A stretch of 64,000 bases of DNA. Source: Marivivens sp. LCG002. GTDB taxonomy: Bacteria; Pseudomonadota; Alphaproteobacteria; Rhodobacterales; Rhodobacteraceae. The position numbers were made by a program, and so were the translations under genes. Each line of letters begins with the position of its first letter. The first letter of the stretch is position 1. The stretch lies in NCBI RefSeq assembly GCF_030264275.1, contig NZ_CP127165.1:1042001-1106000 (forward strand), written 5' to 3'. The notes under the pieces are model-generated. The model had not been told where the DNA came from. It saw nothing but the letters and a program-made list of their open reading frames with translations, and did no database searches. Of the stretch, positions 27,176 through 37,229 are shown piece after piece.

Positions 27176-28018
27176 TCAGTTGCCTTTGATCGAACGGGCC
27201 AAAGCGCAGAACGCTTCGAGCCCGATCTGCTCGGCCCGCTCGGTCGGCGGAATGCCCGCTGCGGCAAGGTGATCCTCGATATCGGGGGCAACACCCTTGA
27301 GCGAGGCCCGAAGCATCTTGCGGCGCTGGTTGAAGGCCGCAGCAACGACCCGCGACAGCGTCTGGGCATCCGCTTCGAAGCGGGGCGCGGGCAGGGCGGT
27401 CAGATGCACCACGGCCGAAGACACTTTGGGGGGCGGGGTAAAGGCTTGGGGCGGAAGGTCGATCACGATCCGCGCATCCGCCCGCCATTGCGCCAGAAGA
27501 GCAAGACGGCCATAGGCCTTGCTTCCCGGTTTGGCGACAATGCGTTCGGCCACTTCCTTTTGGAACATGAGCGTAAGCGAGGTCCAGAACGGCGGCCATT
27601 CCTTGGGGGTAAGCCAGCGCACCAGAAGTTCGGTGCCCACGTTATAGGGCAGGTTGGCGGCAATCTTGATCGGCGGGGTAAGATATTCGAGCGGGTCAAT
27701 CTCGAGCGCATCGCCGTTGATCACCTTGAGCCGCCCGTCATAGGCCGCCGCGATTTCGGCCAGCGCAGGCAGACACCGTTCGTCCTTTTCGATGGCCAGA
27801 ACGCGGCGCGCGCCCTCGGCAAGAAGCCCACGGGTCAGACCACCCGGACCCGGTCCGATTTCAAGAACATCCGACCCTGCAAGGTCCCCCGCCTGACGCG
27901 CGATTTTTGCGGTCAGGTTGAGATCGAGCAAAAAGTTCTGGCCGAGCGATTTTTTGGCGCTCAGCTGGTGGGTCGCGATCACCTCGCGAAGAGGGGGGAG
28001 TCCGTCGATCTGGCTCAT
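27176..28018 (-). CDS. rsmA: 16S rRNA dimethyladenosine transferase RsmA (KsgA)
   Basis: A 280-residue SAM-dependent enzyme that dimethylates the two adjacent adenines near the 3' end of 16S r[13 protein letters not shown] is followed by the SAM motif [14 protein letters not shown] and the catalytic [11 protein letters not shown]. It is the last gene of the lptF-to-rsmA operon, 32 bases after pdxA. Confidence 0.96.
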   Translation of the reverse strand: MSQIDGLPPLREVIATHQLSAKKSLGQNFLLDLNLTAKIARQAGDLAGSDVLEIGPGPGGLTRGLLAEGARRVLAIEKDERCLPALAEIAAAYDGRLKVINGDALEIDPLEYLTPPIKIAANLPYNVGTELLVRWLTPKEWPPFWTSLTLMFQKEVAERIVAKPGSKAYGRLALLAQWRADARIVIDLPPQAFTPPPKVSSAVVHLTALPAPRFEADAQTLSRVVAAAFNQRRKMLRASLKGVAPDIEDHLAAAGIPPTERAEQIGLEAFCALARSIKGN

Positions 28019-28050
28019 GATGTCACTCTGCCTAAAGTCTCTGGGCCGCT

Positions 28051-29025
28051 CTAACCCGTGTGGGCGCCGCGCGATAGAGCCAATTTCCGCGCCATACGAA
28101 GCGCCGCGATCATGGAGTCGGGGTTGGCGATCCCTTGTCCCGCGATTCCAAAGGCCGTTCCGTGATCGGGCGAGGTGCGGATAAAGGGAAGCCCGAGCGT
28201 CACATTCACCCCGCCGTCAAAGTCGATGGTCTTGATCGGGATAAGCGCCTGATCATGATAGGCGCAGATGGCGACGTCATAGCCCTCACGCGCACGCTTG
28301 TGGAACATGGTGTCTGGCGGCATCGGACCGATGAGGTCGAAGCCTTCGGAGCGAAGCTGGTCCAGAACGGGTTGCATCATACGGATTTCCTGCCAGCCCA
28401 TCTTGCCGCCTTCGCCCGCATGGGGGTTGAGCCCTGCAACGGCGATGCGCGGCGCGGCAAGGCCGAAGTCGCTCTGCAGCGCTTTGGCGGTGATGCGGAT
28501 GGTGTCGGTCAAAAGCTCGGGCGTGAACGCGGTCGGCACATCCTCGAGCGGGATATGGATCGTCGTCGGCACAACGCGCAGCTCGTCGCAAGCCAGCATC
28601 ATCACGACCCTCTCGACGCCGCCCAAGGCCGCAAGAAACTCGGTATGTCCGGGATAGGCAAAGCCCGCACCGTCAGCGAGCGCCTTTTTATGGATGGGCG
28701 CGGTGCAAAGAGCCGAGCATTCCCCACGTTGCACAAGGCCGACCGCCGTTTCGATCGCGGCGATCACGCCCTTGGCATGAGCGGGTTGTGCGACACCGCG
28801 TGTCACGGGCGCTCCGAAATCCATCGCCAGAACAGGAAGCGCCTTGGCGCTAAGCCGTTCGGCATCTCGGGCGCTGTCCACGCAAACAAAAGGCGTACCA
28901 TCGGGCAAATGCGACGGGTCGCCGATCCAGAGCATCGGCAGTTCATCCTTGAGCGCGGCCCAAGCTTTGGCGGCAACCTCGGGGCCGATCCCCGCAGGTT
29001 CGCCGCAACTGATCGCGATGGTCAT
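28051..29025 (-). CDS. pdxA: 4-hydroxythreonine-4-phosphate dehydrogenase
   Basis: A 324-residue PdxA of pyridoxal-phosphate synthesis. The metal-binding His residues are visible in [16 protein letters not shown], in [16 protein letters not shown] and in [15 protein letters not shown]-x-x-x-F/M-type phosphate pocket follows. It overlaps the end of surA by four bases. Confidence 0.96.
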   Translation of the reverse strand: MTIAISCGEPAGIGPEVAAKAWAALKDELPMLWIGDPSHLPDGTPFVCVDSARDAERLSAKALPVLAMDFGAPVTRGVAQPAHAKGVIAAIETAVGLVQRGECSALCTAPIHKKALADGAGFAYPGHTEFLAALGGVERVVMMLACDELRVVPTTIHIPLEDVPTAFTPELLTDTIRITAKALQSDFGLAAPRIAVAGLNPHAGEGGKMGWQEIRMMQPVLDQLRSEGFDLIGPMPPDTMFHKRAREGYDVAICAYHDQALIPIKTIDFDGGVNVTLGLPFIRTSPDHGTAFGIAGQGIANPDSMIAALRMARKLALSRGAHTG

Positions 29026-30245
29026 CGCTCGACGATGGTCGAGCTGGCGCGTTCGTTCTCGAGGAGACCGTCCGCATAGCCCGACAGACGCTGCGACAAC
29101 AACTCGGCACGCACCGCTTCGCGGTCGATCTCTTCGGGAGCGGCGAAATTGCGATTGCAGAGCATCAGGTAAACAAGCGTTTTCCCATCCGCGCGGGTGA
29201 GATTGGTGCTCACTTCATTCACGTCGAGCTTGGCCAGTTCGATGGCGACATCTTGCGGGATTTCGCTGAGTGCAAGGGTCGAGCGCTCAAGCTGCTCGGG
29301 CGCAAGATCACGCGCCACGGTATAAAGATCGTCGCAGGTGTCGACACGGGCCGTCACATCTGCCGCAGCCCGAAGGCCCTCTTCGGTTTTGCCGCCCGCA
29401 AGGTAGAGCGCGGCATATTCAAGCGAAACGGGCGTCGGAAGCTTTTCCGTCACCTCGCGCACGCCGCGCATCTGGAACAGCACGATGCCGTTTTCGATCG
29501 GGATCGGTGCGGTCACATCCCCCGGTTCGAGTTCAAGCAAAAGCGCGCCGATGGCAGGCGGGTAATTGTCGATCGCGGTCCAGCTCAGACGCCCGCCGTC
29601 CCCGCGGCTCTGCGCGGCGGAAAGCTGCTCTGCAGCCGAAGAAAAGACGTCAAAGGATTTGATCTGCGCGATGTTCTGCGCCTCTTCCATCGCGGCTTCT
29701 GCGAATTCGGGCGGAGCAGGGAGGATGATCTCGGACAAGAGCACCTGAATGCTCGCGCCTGTGCCGCCCGAGGTGCTCAGGGCCGCATCGACGTCCGCAT
29801 CCGTTACGGAAACGCGATCCGAATAGCGCGAGCGGATATAGTCGCGCCAAGTCACGTTGCGGCGCACAAAGGTCACGAATGTATCGCGGTCGACGCCGAA
29901 TTGGCTCAGCATTTCGACAAACCGCTCGAGATCAAGCTCGGCGCGCCCAGCAAAAGCGGTCAGTTCCGCTTCGAGGGATTCTGCGGTGATCTGAAGCCCA
30001 GCACGCGAAAAGATCTGCTCTTTGAGCGCTTCATCCAGAAGCTGCTCGCGCGCGACTTTGTCGAGATCACCGGGGGTGTTGAAAGCCTGAAGCAACAGTT
30101 TGCGCTGTTCGATCTCGTAGCCCGTGATCGCGGTGCCGTTGACCGTGATCTGCGCCGAGAAAAGCCCCTGTGCCGCGGCCGTCATCGGAAGCGCAAGAGT
30201 GGCCCCAAGAGCCAGTGCGGAAATCATACGGGTCAAAGAGCGCAT
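29022..30245 (-). CDS. surA: Periplasmic peptidyl-prolyl isomerase / chaperone, SurA type
   Basis: A 407-residue exported protein. The signal peptide is residues 1-25 (ending AAAQG). The SurA N-domain begins FSAQITVNGTAITGYEIEQRK. A parvulin-like domain (about 175-275) contains GGRLSWTAIDNYPPAIGALLLELEPGDVTAPIP. It chaperones outer-membrane beta-barrels, which fits its place directly behind lptD. Only one parvulin domain is evident. Confidence 0.88.
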   Translation of the reverse strand: MRSLTRMISALALGATLALPMTAAAQGLFSAQITVNGTAITGYEIEQRKLLLQAFNTPGDLDKVAREQLLDEALKEQIFSRAGLQITAESLEAELTAFAGRAELDLERFVEMLSQFGVDRDTFVTFVRRNVTWRDYIRSRYSDRVSVTDADVDAALSTSGGTGASIQVLLSEIILPAPPEFAEAAMEEAQNIAQIKSFDVFSSAAEQLSAAQSRGDGGRLSWTAIDNYPPAIGALLLELEPGDVTAPIPIENGIVLFQMRGVREVTEKLPTPVSLEYAALYLAGGKTEEGLRAAADVTARVDTCDDLYTVARDLAPEQLERSTLALSEIPQDVAIELAKLDVNEVSTNLTRADGKTLVYLMLCNRNFAAPEEIDREAVRAELLSQRLSGYADGLLENERASSTIVER

Positions 30246-30260
30246 GCATGCCTCATTCTT

Positions 30261-32357
30261 TTATTGTTTACAGGATTGCACTGCGGCAACCCCGACAGGT
30301 CCGGCACCAAAGCCGAGCAATTCAATAGATAAACCGAAATCGGTTGTCGGTTCTACTGTAGAAGATGATGTAAAGCGTTTGTCGGCGGTCAGATTGACTT
30401 TGATGCATTCATTTTCCCAGCCGAAACCGACCCCTGCGCGTGCGGCTTTGCGCGTGACGATGTCATACCGCCCGTTCGCGGCAAGGGTCCATTGCGCATT
30501 GACGCGCACCGATCCGTCGAAAGTCCATTCCGAAACGGCCTGTGTCCGCCCTTCGACCGCATCGGGATCGAGATAGACATAGGCCGCGGTCAGCGCCACG
30601 CGATCGTTCGCCCAAGCAATCTCGGCCGAGGCTTTGGCGGTCGAAAGGTCATCTTTGATCAAGGCGCGACCTGCCGCCGAGAATCCGTTGGCAAGCCCGA
30701 GACGACCCGCAATCAGCCAGTCGCTCCGAAGGCTCTCGAGCCCGCTCGAGGCGCTGAAGTCGGTCGATGTCCCACGAAACGCACGTCCCGCCAAAAGCCG
30801 CGTGGCAAAGCCGTTTTCGTCGAAACTCTGCCAAGCAAGCCCGATGGCCCCGCGCGGGCCGTTTTCCGTCCCATCGTCCCCCGCAAAGCGCCCAAGGCTC
30901 AAGAGGTTCCCTTCGTCGAGTTCGGTGCGCACCGAGTCTTCGTTCGGAATCGCGCCTCCATAGGTGCGCGACCATCCGAGCGAGACCACAGGTTCGATGA
31001 CGTGCTGGAACCGTGCCCCGTTCTTGGCCAAGGGCCAGCGCAGGGTGATCTGACCGCGCGGGGTGGCGCGTGCCACGGGGCGGGTAAAGACCGTATCATC
31101 GCGGAACGCATATTGATCAAGGATCAAGCCCGCCTCGCTTTCCACCACAAGGCCGAGAGGGGCGATCCACTGACGATCCCAGCTCGCCCGTGCTCCGAAG
31201 TGGAAGATGTCACGCGACGAGGCGGTGGTCGTGCCGCTGCGCACGACGCCTTCGAGTTTGGCGCCGATAACTGCGGTCCCGCCCGCGATGGAGTCGAACT
31301 TGCGTTCGCTTTGCCATTCGAACACCGTCGGCGGCGGGTTCGAGTTTTGCAGGGTCGAGGTCAGCGTCGAATAATAGGCCAATTCGACCTCGCTCAGCCG
31401 ATCGGGAAGATAGCGCGAGAGTTTGATCGAACTGTCGAGGCGGTTCGAGTCGGAATAGCCGTATTGCAGCAAGTAGCCGCTGTCGCTGACGGCGCGCAGC
31501 GATAGATCAAGCACATAGTCCTGACCCACGTCGAAACGGCCTTGGGCGTCGATGTAGCTGCGGAGCCGATCCGGAACCAGCGTGTCGCGGCTTGCCGCCG
31601 CGTCGACCTGGATTGTGCCGCGATCAAAGGCCTGACGGTATCTCAGCTCGAGCGTCGAGGATGTTTCCGTCAGGAAAGGCGCGATCGTCACGTCCCGCCG
31701 CTCGCCCCACTTGATGAAATAGGGGGTCCTGATCCCGATGCCGAGCTGATCGTTGCTCCTGATTTCGGGGATGAGAAAACCGGTCGCGCGGGTCTGGGTT
31801 GGATCGGGCATGCGCAAGCGCGGCAGCGCGACAATCGGAACGCCGCGCAACAGGAACTCGGTGTCTTTGAAATAGAGAAGCTTGGCCTCTTGATCGTGGG
31901 TGACTTCGCGCGCGCGGATCTGCCAGAGCGGCGCACGGGTGCCGCACACCGCACAAGAGGTCGCGGCGACCTTATAGGCTTGGGTGGTCGAGGTGCCCAA
32001 GCGCGTGACCTGATTGGCCGCGATCTGGAGCCGCTCGTTAAGCACAAGCCGCGCGCCGAGCAAAATGCCCGTTTCGAGTTTGGCATCCAGTGTCGCCTGA
32101 CGCGCAGTCAGGATCTGCCCGTCGTCCGAGGTGATGAGAATAGGCCCTTCGATGCTGAGCCGATCCTCGGTCTGGTCGTAGATAATCCGCTCGGCGCTCA
32201 GGAGAGTTCCGTCGAAAAACACTTCGACAGAGCCCGAGGCGAGCAGTTTGCGGTCTGCGGTTGCTTCGATCCGGTCCGCGATCAGGGTCGCGGCCTGTTG
32301 GGCCGCAGCCCGGAGCGGCCAAAGAGCTAGAAGCACAAGAAGGAGCGCGCGGAACAT
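30261..32357 (-). CDS. lptD: LPS-assembly protein LptD
   Basis: A 698-residue outer-membrane protein that places lipopolysaccharide in the outer leaflet with LptE. The signal peptide (1-20, ending AAAQQ) is followed by an OstA-type periplasmic domain (about 22-130) and a long beta-barrel. Cysteines C135 and C138 (SCAVCGT), one in NECIKV and one four residues from the end are candidates for the inter-domain disulfides seen in this protein. It overlaps the lptG stop by one base. Confidence 0.95.
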   Translation of the reverse strand: MFRALLLVLLALWPLRAAAQQAATLIADRIEATADRKLLASGSVEVFFDGTLLSAERIIYDQTEDRLSIEGPILITSDDGQILTARQATLDAKLETGILLGARLVLNERLQIAANQVTRLGTSTTQAYKVAATSCAVCGTRAPLWQIRAREVTHDQEAKLLYFKDTEFLLRGVPIVALPRLRMPDPTQTRATGFLIPEIRSNDQLGIGIRTPYFIKWGERRDVTIAPFLTETSSTLELRYRQAFDRGTIQVDAAASRDTLVPDRLRSYIDAQGRFDVGQDYVLDLSLRAVSDSGYLLQYGYSDSNRLDSSIKLSRYLPDRLSEVELAYYSTLTSTLQNSNPPPTVFEWQSERKFDSIAGGTAVIGAKLEGVVRSGTTTASSRDIFHFGARASWDRQWIAPLGLVVESEAGLILDQYAFRDDTVFTRPVARATPRGQITLRWPLAKNGARFQHVIEPVVSLGWSRTYGGAIPNEDSVRTELDEGNLLSLGRFAGDDGTENGPRGAIGLAWQSFDENGFATRLLAGRAFRGTSTDFSASSGLESLRSDWLIAGRLGLANGFSAAGRALIKDDLSTAKASAEIAWANDRVALTAAYVYLDPDAVEGRTQAVSEWTFDGSVRVNAQWTLAANGRYDIVTRKAARAGVGFGWENECIKVNLTADKRFTSSSTVEPTTDFGLSIELLGFGAGPVGVAAVQSCKQ

Positions 32358-33451
32358 TAGCCATCCTCCAGATGCAAAAGCAGGCCAAGGGCCAGAAACA
32401 GCCCTGCGATCGGAACCGACCAGACCGAGAGGGCGATGGGAATTTGCCCGTTTTCGCCCAGAATTTTCGAGAAGTTATAGAGGAAATAGATCGCGAAGCT
32501 GACGCCGATGCCGCCCATGACCCAAAGTCCCACGCCGCCGCCGCGCTGGTGGCGCATGGTGAACCCCGCGCCGATCAGCACCATCACCATCAAGAAAAGC
32601 GGCTGGGCAAGCTCGCTCTGGAACCAGACCTCGTGGCGACGCGCAGCCAGTCCCGCATCGCGCAGCCGCGAGATGAATTGCGGCAACTCCCAGATCGTGA
32701 TCGAAGAGGGCGAACCGAAGCTGTCGCGGATCTGGTCGGCTGTCAGGGTCGAAGCGAGCGTATAGGTTGCATAGCGTTTTGCATCGGCTTCGGGGTTGAT
32801 CGTGTCGCTGAGCGGCCAGACTTTGGCGTCCTTGATCAACCATTCCCCGTTCGACAGTTGCGCAGAGGCCGCTTCGATCCGCAGGGTCGGGCCTTGGCCT
32901 TCGATGAACGAGATAAAGGTCGCATCCCGCAGCTCGGTTCCGTCGAGGTTTGACCCTTCGGCGCGGATCACGGTTTGCTCGCCGCCGCTGCCCTGACGCA
33001 GCCAGAGCGAGTCCTTGGCCACCGAAAGGATGGTGCCTTCCCCGAGATAGACGGCGGCGCGGCGCTCGTATTCCTTGGAGGTCGCGGCAACGATCGGGTT
33101 GAAGAGCGCCATCGACAGGCACCCCAGCGCCAAAGCGACAAGAGCGGGCGCGACAAGGGTCTTGAGCGCGGAGCGCCCCGCCGCACGGGTGACGACCAGC
33201 TCGGAGCTTTTGGCCAGTCGCAAGAACATATTGATCGCCGCGATGATCATGATGAGCGGCATGAACTGATAGATCTGTCTTGGGGTGTCGAGGAGCGTCA
33301 TCGCCCCCAGCTCGGTCGCGGCAAGTCCCGCACTTTCCAGAATGCGGATCTGCTCGACCACACCGATAAAACCGACAATCAGGAAAAACACCGCAAAAAC
33401 AGTGAGAAAGGACATGAAAAAGCGAAGCGCGAAATAGCGGTGAAGGATCAT
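32357..33451 (-). CDS. lptG: LPS export ABC transporter permease LptG
   Basis: A 364-residue inner-membrane permease of the LptB2FG extractor. It has three N-terminal TM helices (MILHRYFALRFFMSFLTVFAVFFLIVG), a large periplasmic jellyroll domain (about 105-260) and three C-terminal TM helices. ATG 33451 overlaps the lptF stop (ATGA); the longer frame to 33562 is inside lptF. Confidence 0.94.
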   Translation of the reverse strand: MILHRYFALRFFMSFLTVFAVFFLIVGFIGVVEQIRILESAGLAATELGAMTLLDTPRQIYQFMPLIMIIAAINMFLRLAKSSELVVTRAAGRSALKTLVAPALVALALGCLSMALFNPIVAATSKEYERRAAVYLGEGTILSVAKDSLWLRQGSGGEQTVIRAEGSNLDGTELRDATFISFIEGQGPTLRIEAASAQLSNGEWLIKDAKVWPLSDTINPEADAKRYATYTLASTLTADQIRDSFGSPSSITIWELPQFISRLRDAGLAARRHEVWFQSELAQPLFLMVMVLIGAGFTMRHQRGGGVGLWVMGGIGVSFAIYFLYNFSKILGENGQIPIALSVWSVPIAGLFLALGLLLHLEDG

Positions 33452-34575
33452 GTCGACTGCCTTCTCAAAAGCGCACCAAGGCTGAAGGGTCGGCCCGAAA
33501 GGCTCAAGAGGACCCAGACGATCACGAACCCGAAGAGCGAGGGCACATAGGCAAGTGCCCATGCCTGCGGATACTGCGCGGAAAGGCTGATCGCGGCGCT
33601 GTCCACAAGCTTGACGAGGATAATCAGGAACACGGCAAAAACCATCTGACGCCAGACGCCAAAGCGGCTGAAGCCCCCCAAAAGGAGCGTCGCGAAGCCG
33701 ATCATGCAGGCGGCAATGGTCAAACCGCTCAGAGCGATCCGCTCGTGCCCCAGATAGGTCAGTCGTTCGATGGTAAGACCTGTCGCTGCACTCAGATCCG
33801 CATCGGCCTTCAGAAGCGCAGAGGTGGTCAATTCCTCGACCTTGATCGTGCGCGATGGGTTGCCCGTCACAAAGGCGCTCAGATCATAAGAGAAATCGTC
33901 GAATTGCGTGACGAGAAGACTGTCGTTTCCAAGCCGAAGGCTCTGGGCCATCCCGTCGATCATCACAAGCTGGGGGCGGTCTTCATTGCGCACCAGATAG
34001 GCGCGCGAGGCGGTATAGGTGTGGCGCACCTCGGGATCGCGGGCGTCCGAGACAAAGATATCGACCAACTCGCCTTGGGGTGTCACGTCGCGGATAAAGA
34101 CAGTCACACCGTCCACAGGTGTCTGGAACTCGCCTTCGGTGAAAAGGCGGGCGGTCAAACTCTCCGAGACTTCGGTAATACGCTGGTAATAGATCTTGAG
34201 CGAAGTGGGCACGAGATAATTGGCCAGAACCGCGGTAAAGAGCGCTGTGATCAACGCATAGGCCATCGCGGGACGCGCGAGGCGGAACGGCGAGAAGCCC
34301 GTTGCCTGAACCACGACAAGCTCCGAGTCGGCGGCAAGACGGTCGGTGGCATAGAGCGCGGCCGCAAAAGCGGCGATCGGCAAAATCCGCAAGATCACCG
34401 CAGGAAGCGAAAGCGCACTGAATTCAAGAAAAACGAGTGTCGATTGGCCGTCCGCAATCAGCCTGTCAAAGAGCTGGACGGCATTGTTGATCCAATAGAT
34501 CAACACCAGAACAAGCGCGAAAAAGCCGAAAAGCGTCAGCATACGCGACAGCATGTATCTGTCGAATCTTCCCAC
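33448..34575 (-). CDS. lptF: LPS export ABC transporter permease LptF
   Basis: A 375-residue partner of LptG. It starts MGRFDRYMLSRMLTLFGFFALVLVLIYW and shows the same 3 TM + jellyroll + 3 TM plan. The coupling-helix region QLFDRL...PAVILRILPIAAFAA is conserved. It heads the minus-strand operon and is divergent from pepA across 137 bases, which contain no other gene. Confidence 0.94.
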   Translation of the reverse strand: MGRFDRYMLSRMLTLFGFFALVLVLIYWINNAVQLFDRLIADGQSTLVFLEFSALSLPAVILRILPIAAFAAALYATDRLAADSELVVVQATGFSPFRLARPAMAYALITALFTAVLANYLVPTSLKIYYQRITEVSESLTARLFTEGEFQTPVDGVTVFIRDVTPQGELVDIFVSDARDPEVRHTYTASRAYLVRNEDRPQLVMIDGMAQSLRLGNDSLLVTQFDDFSYDLSAFVTGNPSRTIKVEELTTSALLKADADLSAATGLTIERLTYLGHERIALSGLTIAACMIGFATLLLGGFSRFGVWRQMVFAVFLIILVKLVDSAAISLSAQYPQAWALAYVPSLFGFVIVWVLLSLSGRPFSLGALLRRQST

Positions 34576-34712
34576 GCTTCGATTTCCCCCAATTTGCAGT
34601 CGTTCTTTGTGCGGACACTAGCCCAATACAAAAGACGATTGAACTCCAATCTGGCAATCGGCGCGGGCAAGGGCTACCTATTGCGTAAACCCGCCGATGA
34701 AGGAGCGCCGCT

Positions 34713-36179
34713 TTGACCGATTTGATTGATGTCCGTTTTGTATCCCATGACGCAACCGCTCTGGCTGCACTTACCGGAAAGCTCGCAATCGTTGTCACGA
34801 GCGATGGCAAGCTCGACCTTGCGGGGCGCAAGGTGAACTCGCTCACCCGCAAAACGGTGGAAAAATTCATTTCGGGCGAAGGTTTCGAAAAACTCTCCGA
34901 AGGCGAGGTGGCTGAAATTCTCGCCCCAGTCGGGCTCGAGGCCGAGGCGCTGATCATTGCAAAACTCGATCGCCGCGCCGATGCGGAGACCCTGCGCAAA
35001 GCGGGGGCTTCGTTGGCAAAACGTCTGGGCAAATCAGGCATCACGCTCGTTGCGCCTGCCTTGAAAAAGGCCGAGGAAGTCGCATTCGGGTGTGCCCTGA
35101 AATCCTATAATTACAATGGGCTAAAGACCGAAGCTGTGGCGGAGAAGGGCGCTTTGACCATCGCTCTCACCGATCCTGCCGAGGCAGAAGCGGCATGGAG
35201 CACATTGCACGCGGTGGCCCAAGGGGTCTTTCTCACCCGCGATCTGACCAATGATCCCGCCAACGTCTTGACCACCACGGAATTTGCGCGCCGTATCGAG
35301 GGGCTGCGCGATCTTGGGCTCGAGGTCGAAATTCTCGCAGAGGACAAGTTGGCCGAATTGGGCATGGGCTCGCTGCTCTGCGTCGGTCAAGGCTCGGACA
35401 GCCCGTCCTATGTCGCAGTAATGCAATGGAAGGGTGGCGCGGACGAGGCACCCTTTGCGCTCGTCGGTAAGGGCGTTGTCTTCGACACGGGCGGCATCAG
35501 CCTCAAACCCGCTGCAGGCATGGAAGAAATGACCATGGACATGGGCGGCGCGGGGGTCGTGACGGGCGTGATGAAAGCACTCGCGCTGCGCAAGGCCAAG
35601 GCCAATGTCGTCGGTCTTGTCGGTCTGGTCGAGAATATGCCTAGCGGCAATGCCACGCGTCCCGGCGATGTGGTCAAATCCATGAAAGGCGACACGATCG
35701 AGGTGATCAACACCGACGCCGAAGGCCGTCTCGTTCTTGCCGATGTACTCTGGTATGCCCAAGAGCGGTTCAAGCCCGTCGGGATGATCAACCTTGCGAC
35801 CCTTACGGGCGCGATCATCATCGCTTTGGGCCACGAGAACACGGGCGTCTTTTCGAACAATGACGTGCTTGCAAGCAAGTTCCTCAAAGCGGCTGCCGAC
35901 GAGGGCGAAGGCGCTTGGCGTCTTCCGTTGTCCAAGGCCTATGACAAACTGCTCAAATCATCGGTTGCCGATATGAAGAACGTGGGCGGACGTCCCGCGG
36001 GTTCGATCACCGCGGCCCAGTTCCTCCAGCGGTTTGTGAAAGAGGAAACGCCGTGGTGTCACCTTGATATTGCGGGGACGGCGTCGGTCAAGTCCGAGAC
36101 CGCCCTTGCGCCTGCGGGGGCGACGGGCTGGGGCGTCATGGCACTCAACCGTCTTATCGCCGACAACTTCGAAGGCTAA
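34713..36179 (+). CDS. pepA: Leucyl aminopeptidase (M17)
   Basis: A 488-residue cytosolic M17 metallo-aminopeptidase. The metal ligands sit in VVFDTGGISLKPAAGM, TMDMGGAG and the signature NTDAEGRLVLAD. The start is TTG 34713 (MTDLIDVRF) with AAGGAG eight bases upstream; no ATG is available nearby in frame before residue ~11. It pairs with holC three bases downstream and is divergent from lptFG, the same arrangement as in E. coli. Confidence 0.94.
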   Translation: MTDLIDVRFVSHDATALAALTGKLAIVVTSDGKLDLAGRKVNSLTRKTVEKFISGEGFEKLSEGEVAEILAPVGLEAEALIIAKLDRRADAETLRKAGASLAKRLGKSGITLVAPALKKAEEVAFGCALKSYNYNGLKTEAVAEKGALTIALTDPAEAEAAWSTLHAVAQGVFLTRDLTNDPANVLTTTEFARRIEGLRDLGLEVEILAEDKLAELGMGSLLCVGQGSDSPSYVAVMQWKGGADEAPFALVGKGVVFDTGGISLKPAAGMEEMTMDMGGAGVVTGVMKALALRKAKANVVGLVGLVENMPSGNATRPGDVVKSMKGDTIEVINTDAEGRLVLADVLWYAQERFKPVGMINLATLTGAIIIALGHENTGVFSNNDVLASKFLKAAADEGEGAWRLPLSKAYDKLLKSSVADMKNVGGRPAGSITAAQFLQRFVKEETPWCHLDIAGTASVKSETALAPAGATGWGVMALNRLIADNFEG

Positions 36180-36182
36180 GGG

Positions 36183-36644
36183 ATGGGCGAGGCGTTCTTT
36201 TACCATCTGACCGAAGACAACCTTGAAACCACTTTGCCCATTCTGGTGGGCAAGGCGGTCGAAGCGGGTTGGGCGGTGGAAGTGCGCACTTCGAACGCCG
36301 AAATGGCCGAGCATCTCGATCTTGCCCTCTGGCAGGGGGGCAAGGACAGCTTTCTGCCGCATGGCGTCGCGGGCGGCGATCATGACGCATTTCAGCCCGT
36401 GCTTCTGACCTTGCCCGATCAGGCGGCTGCGAACGGCGCCAGCTGTATCGTCAGCGTCGGCGGGAGCGAGATTTCACCCGACGAAACCCTATCTTCACAA
36501 CGGGTTATGGTCATATTCGACGGCATGGACCCTGACGCGGTGGCGCGGGCGCGCGTCCAATGGAAATCGCTTACGGGTGGGGGATGCGCCGCGAAATACT
36601 GGGCGCAGGACATGGGACGCTGGATCAAAAAGGCGGAAAGCTAA
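36183..36644 (+). CDS. holC: DNA polymerase III subunit chi
   Basis: A 153-residue HolC. It opens EAFFYHLTEDNLETTLPILVGKAVEAGW, then LDLALWQGGKDSFLPHG, and closes KYWAQDMGRWIKK. It links the clamp loader to SSB during replication. It is three bases after pepA, and its stop overlaps a convergent gene by four bases. Confidence 0.93.
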   Translation: MGEAFFYHLTEDNLETTLPILVGKAVEAGWAVEVRTSNAEMAEHLDLALWQGGKDSFLPHGVAGGDHDAFQPVLLTLPDQAAANGASCIVSVGGSEISPDETLSSQRVMVIFDGMDPDAVARARVQWKSLTGGGCAAKYWAQDMGRWIKKAES

Positions 36645-37213
36645 CGGCGCAGGATCAGCCGTTCGCCCTGAATTTCGATGCTTTCGAAGCGGCTGAGATA
36701 GCTCATCCCGAGCAGCGATCCCGCCATATCTCCGCCGTTGACAACGGCGCGGACATTCCTGTCGCGGAGCCCTTCGACTTCCATGGTTTCAAGCAAGACG
36801 GGGGCAGTGGCGACTGTGCCGTTGGCCGTCTGTGCGCGCATCGTGAAATCAAGGCGGCCCAGATCAAGACCGACGCGCTCGGCATCCTCTTGGGTCAGCA
36901 CGATCTGGCTTGCGCCCGTGTCGACGATGAATGGAACGGTGACACCGTTGATCACCGCATCAAGGTGGAAATGCCCGTCAAAGCGTTTGCGCAGTTCGAT
37001 GACGCCCGAGGTGTCGCTCACCGCATAACTCGTTTGGGAGTTCTTCTCGTACCACGCGACGCCACCGATGGTGACGGCAAAGATCACCGCCCAAATGCCG
37101 ACTTGCCGAAAGGTCGTGCCGATCTGACGGCCACGCGCGGAAAAGGCACTCCCTCCGATAAAGAAGAGGAGCAAAAGAAGATAGATGATCGAGGGCCAGT
37201 TTGCGGTGTCCAT
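36641..37213 (-). CDS. Retropepsin-like aspartic protease, membrane-anchored (TIGR02281 type)
   Basis: A 190-residue protein. Two N-terminal hydrophobic segments (about 8-25 and 38-56) anchor a single retropepsin-like domain. The catalytic motif is IVDTGASQIVLT near residue 98, and GSLLGMSYLSRFESIEI closes the fold. One catalytic Asp per chain implies a dimer. Substrates are unknown. It is co-oriented with marC 16 bases upstream. Confidence 0.87.
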   Translation of the reverse strand: MDTANWPSIIYLLLLLFFIGGSAFSARGRQIGTTFRQVGIWAVIFAVTIGGVAWYEKNSQTSYAVSDTSGVIELRKRFDGHFHLDAVINGVTVPFIVDTGASQIVLTQEDAERVGLDLGRLDFTMRAQTANGTVATAPVLLETMEVEGLRDRNVRAVVNGGDMAGSLLGMSYLSRFESIEIQGERLILRR

Positions 37214-37229
37214 ATCACCTAGATAGGGA

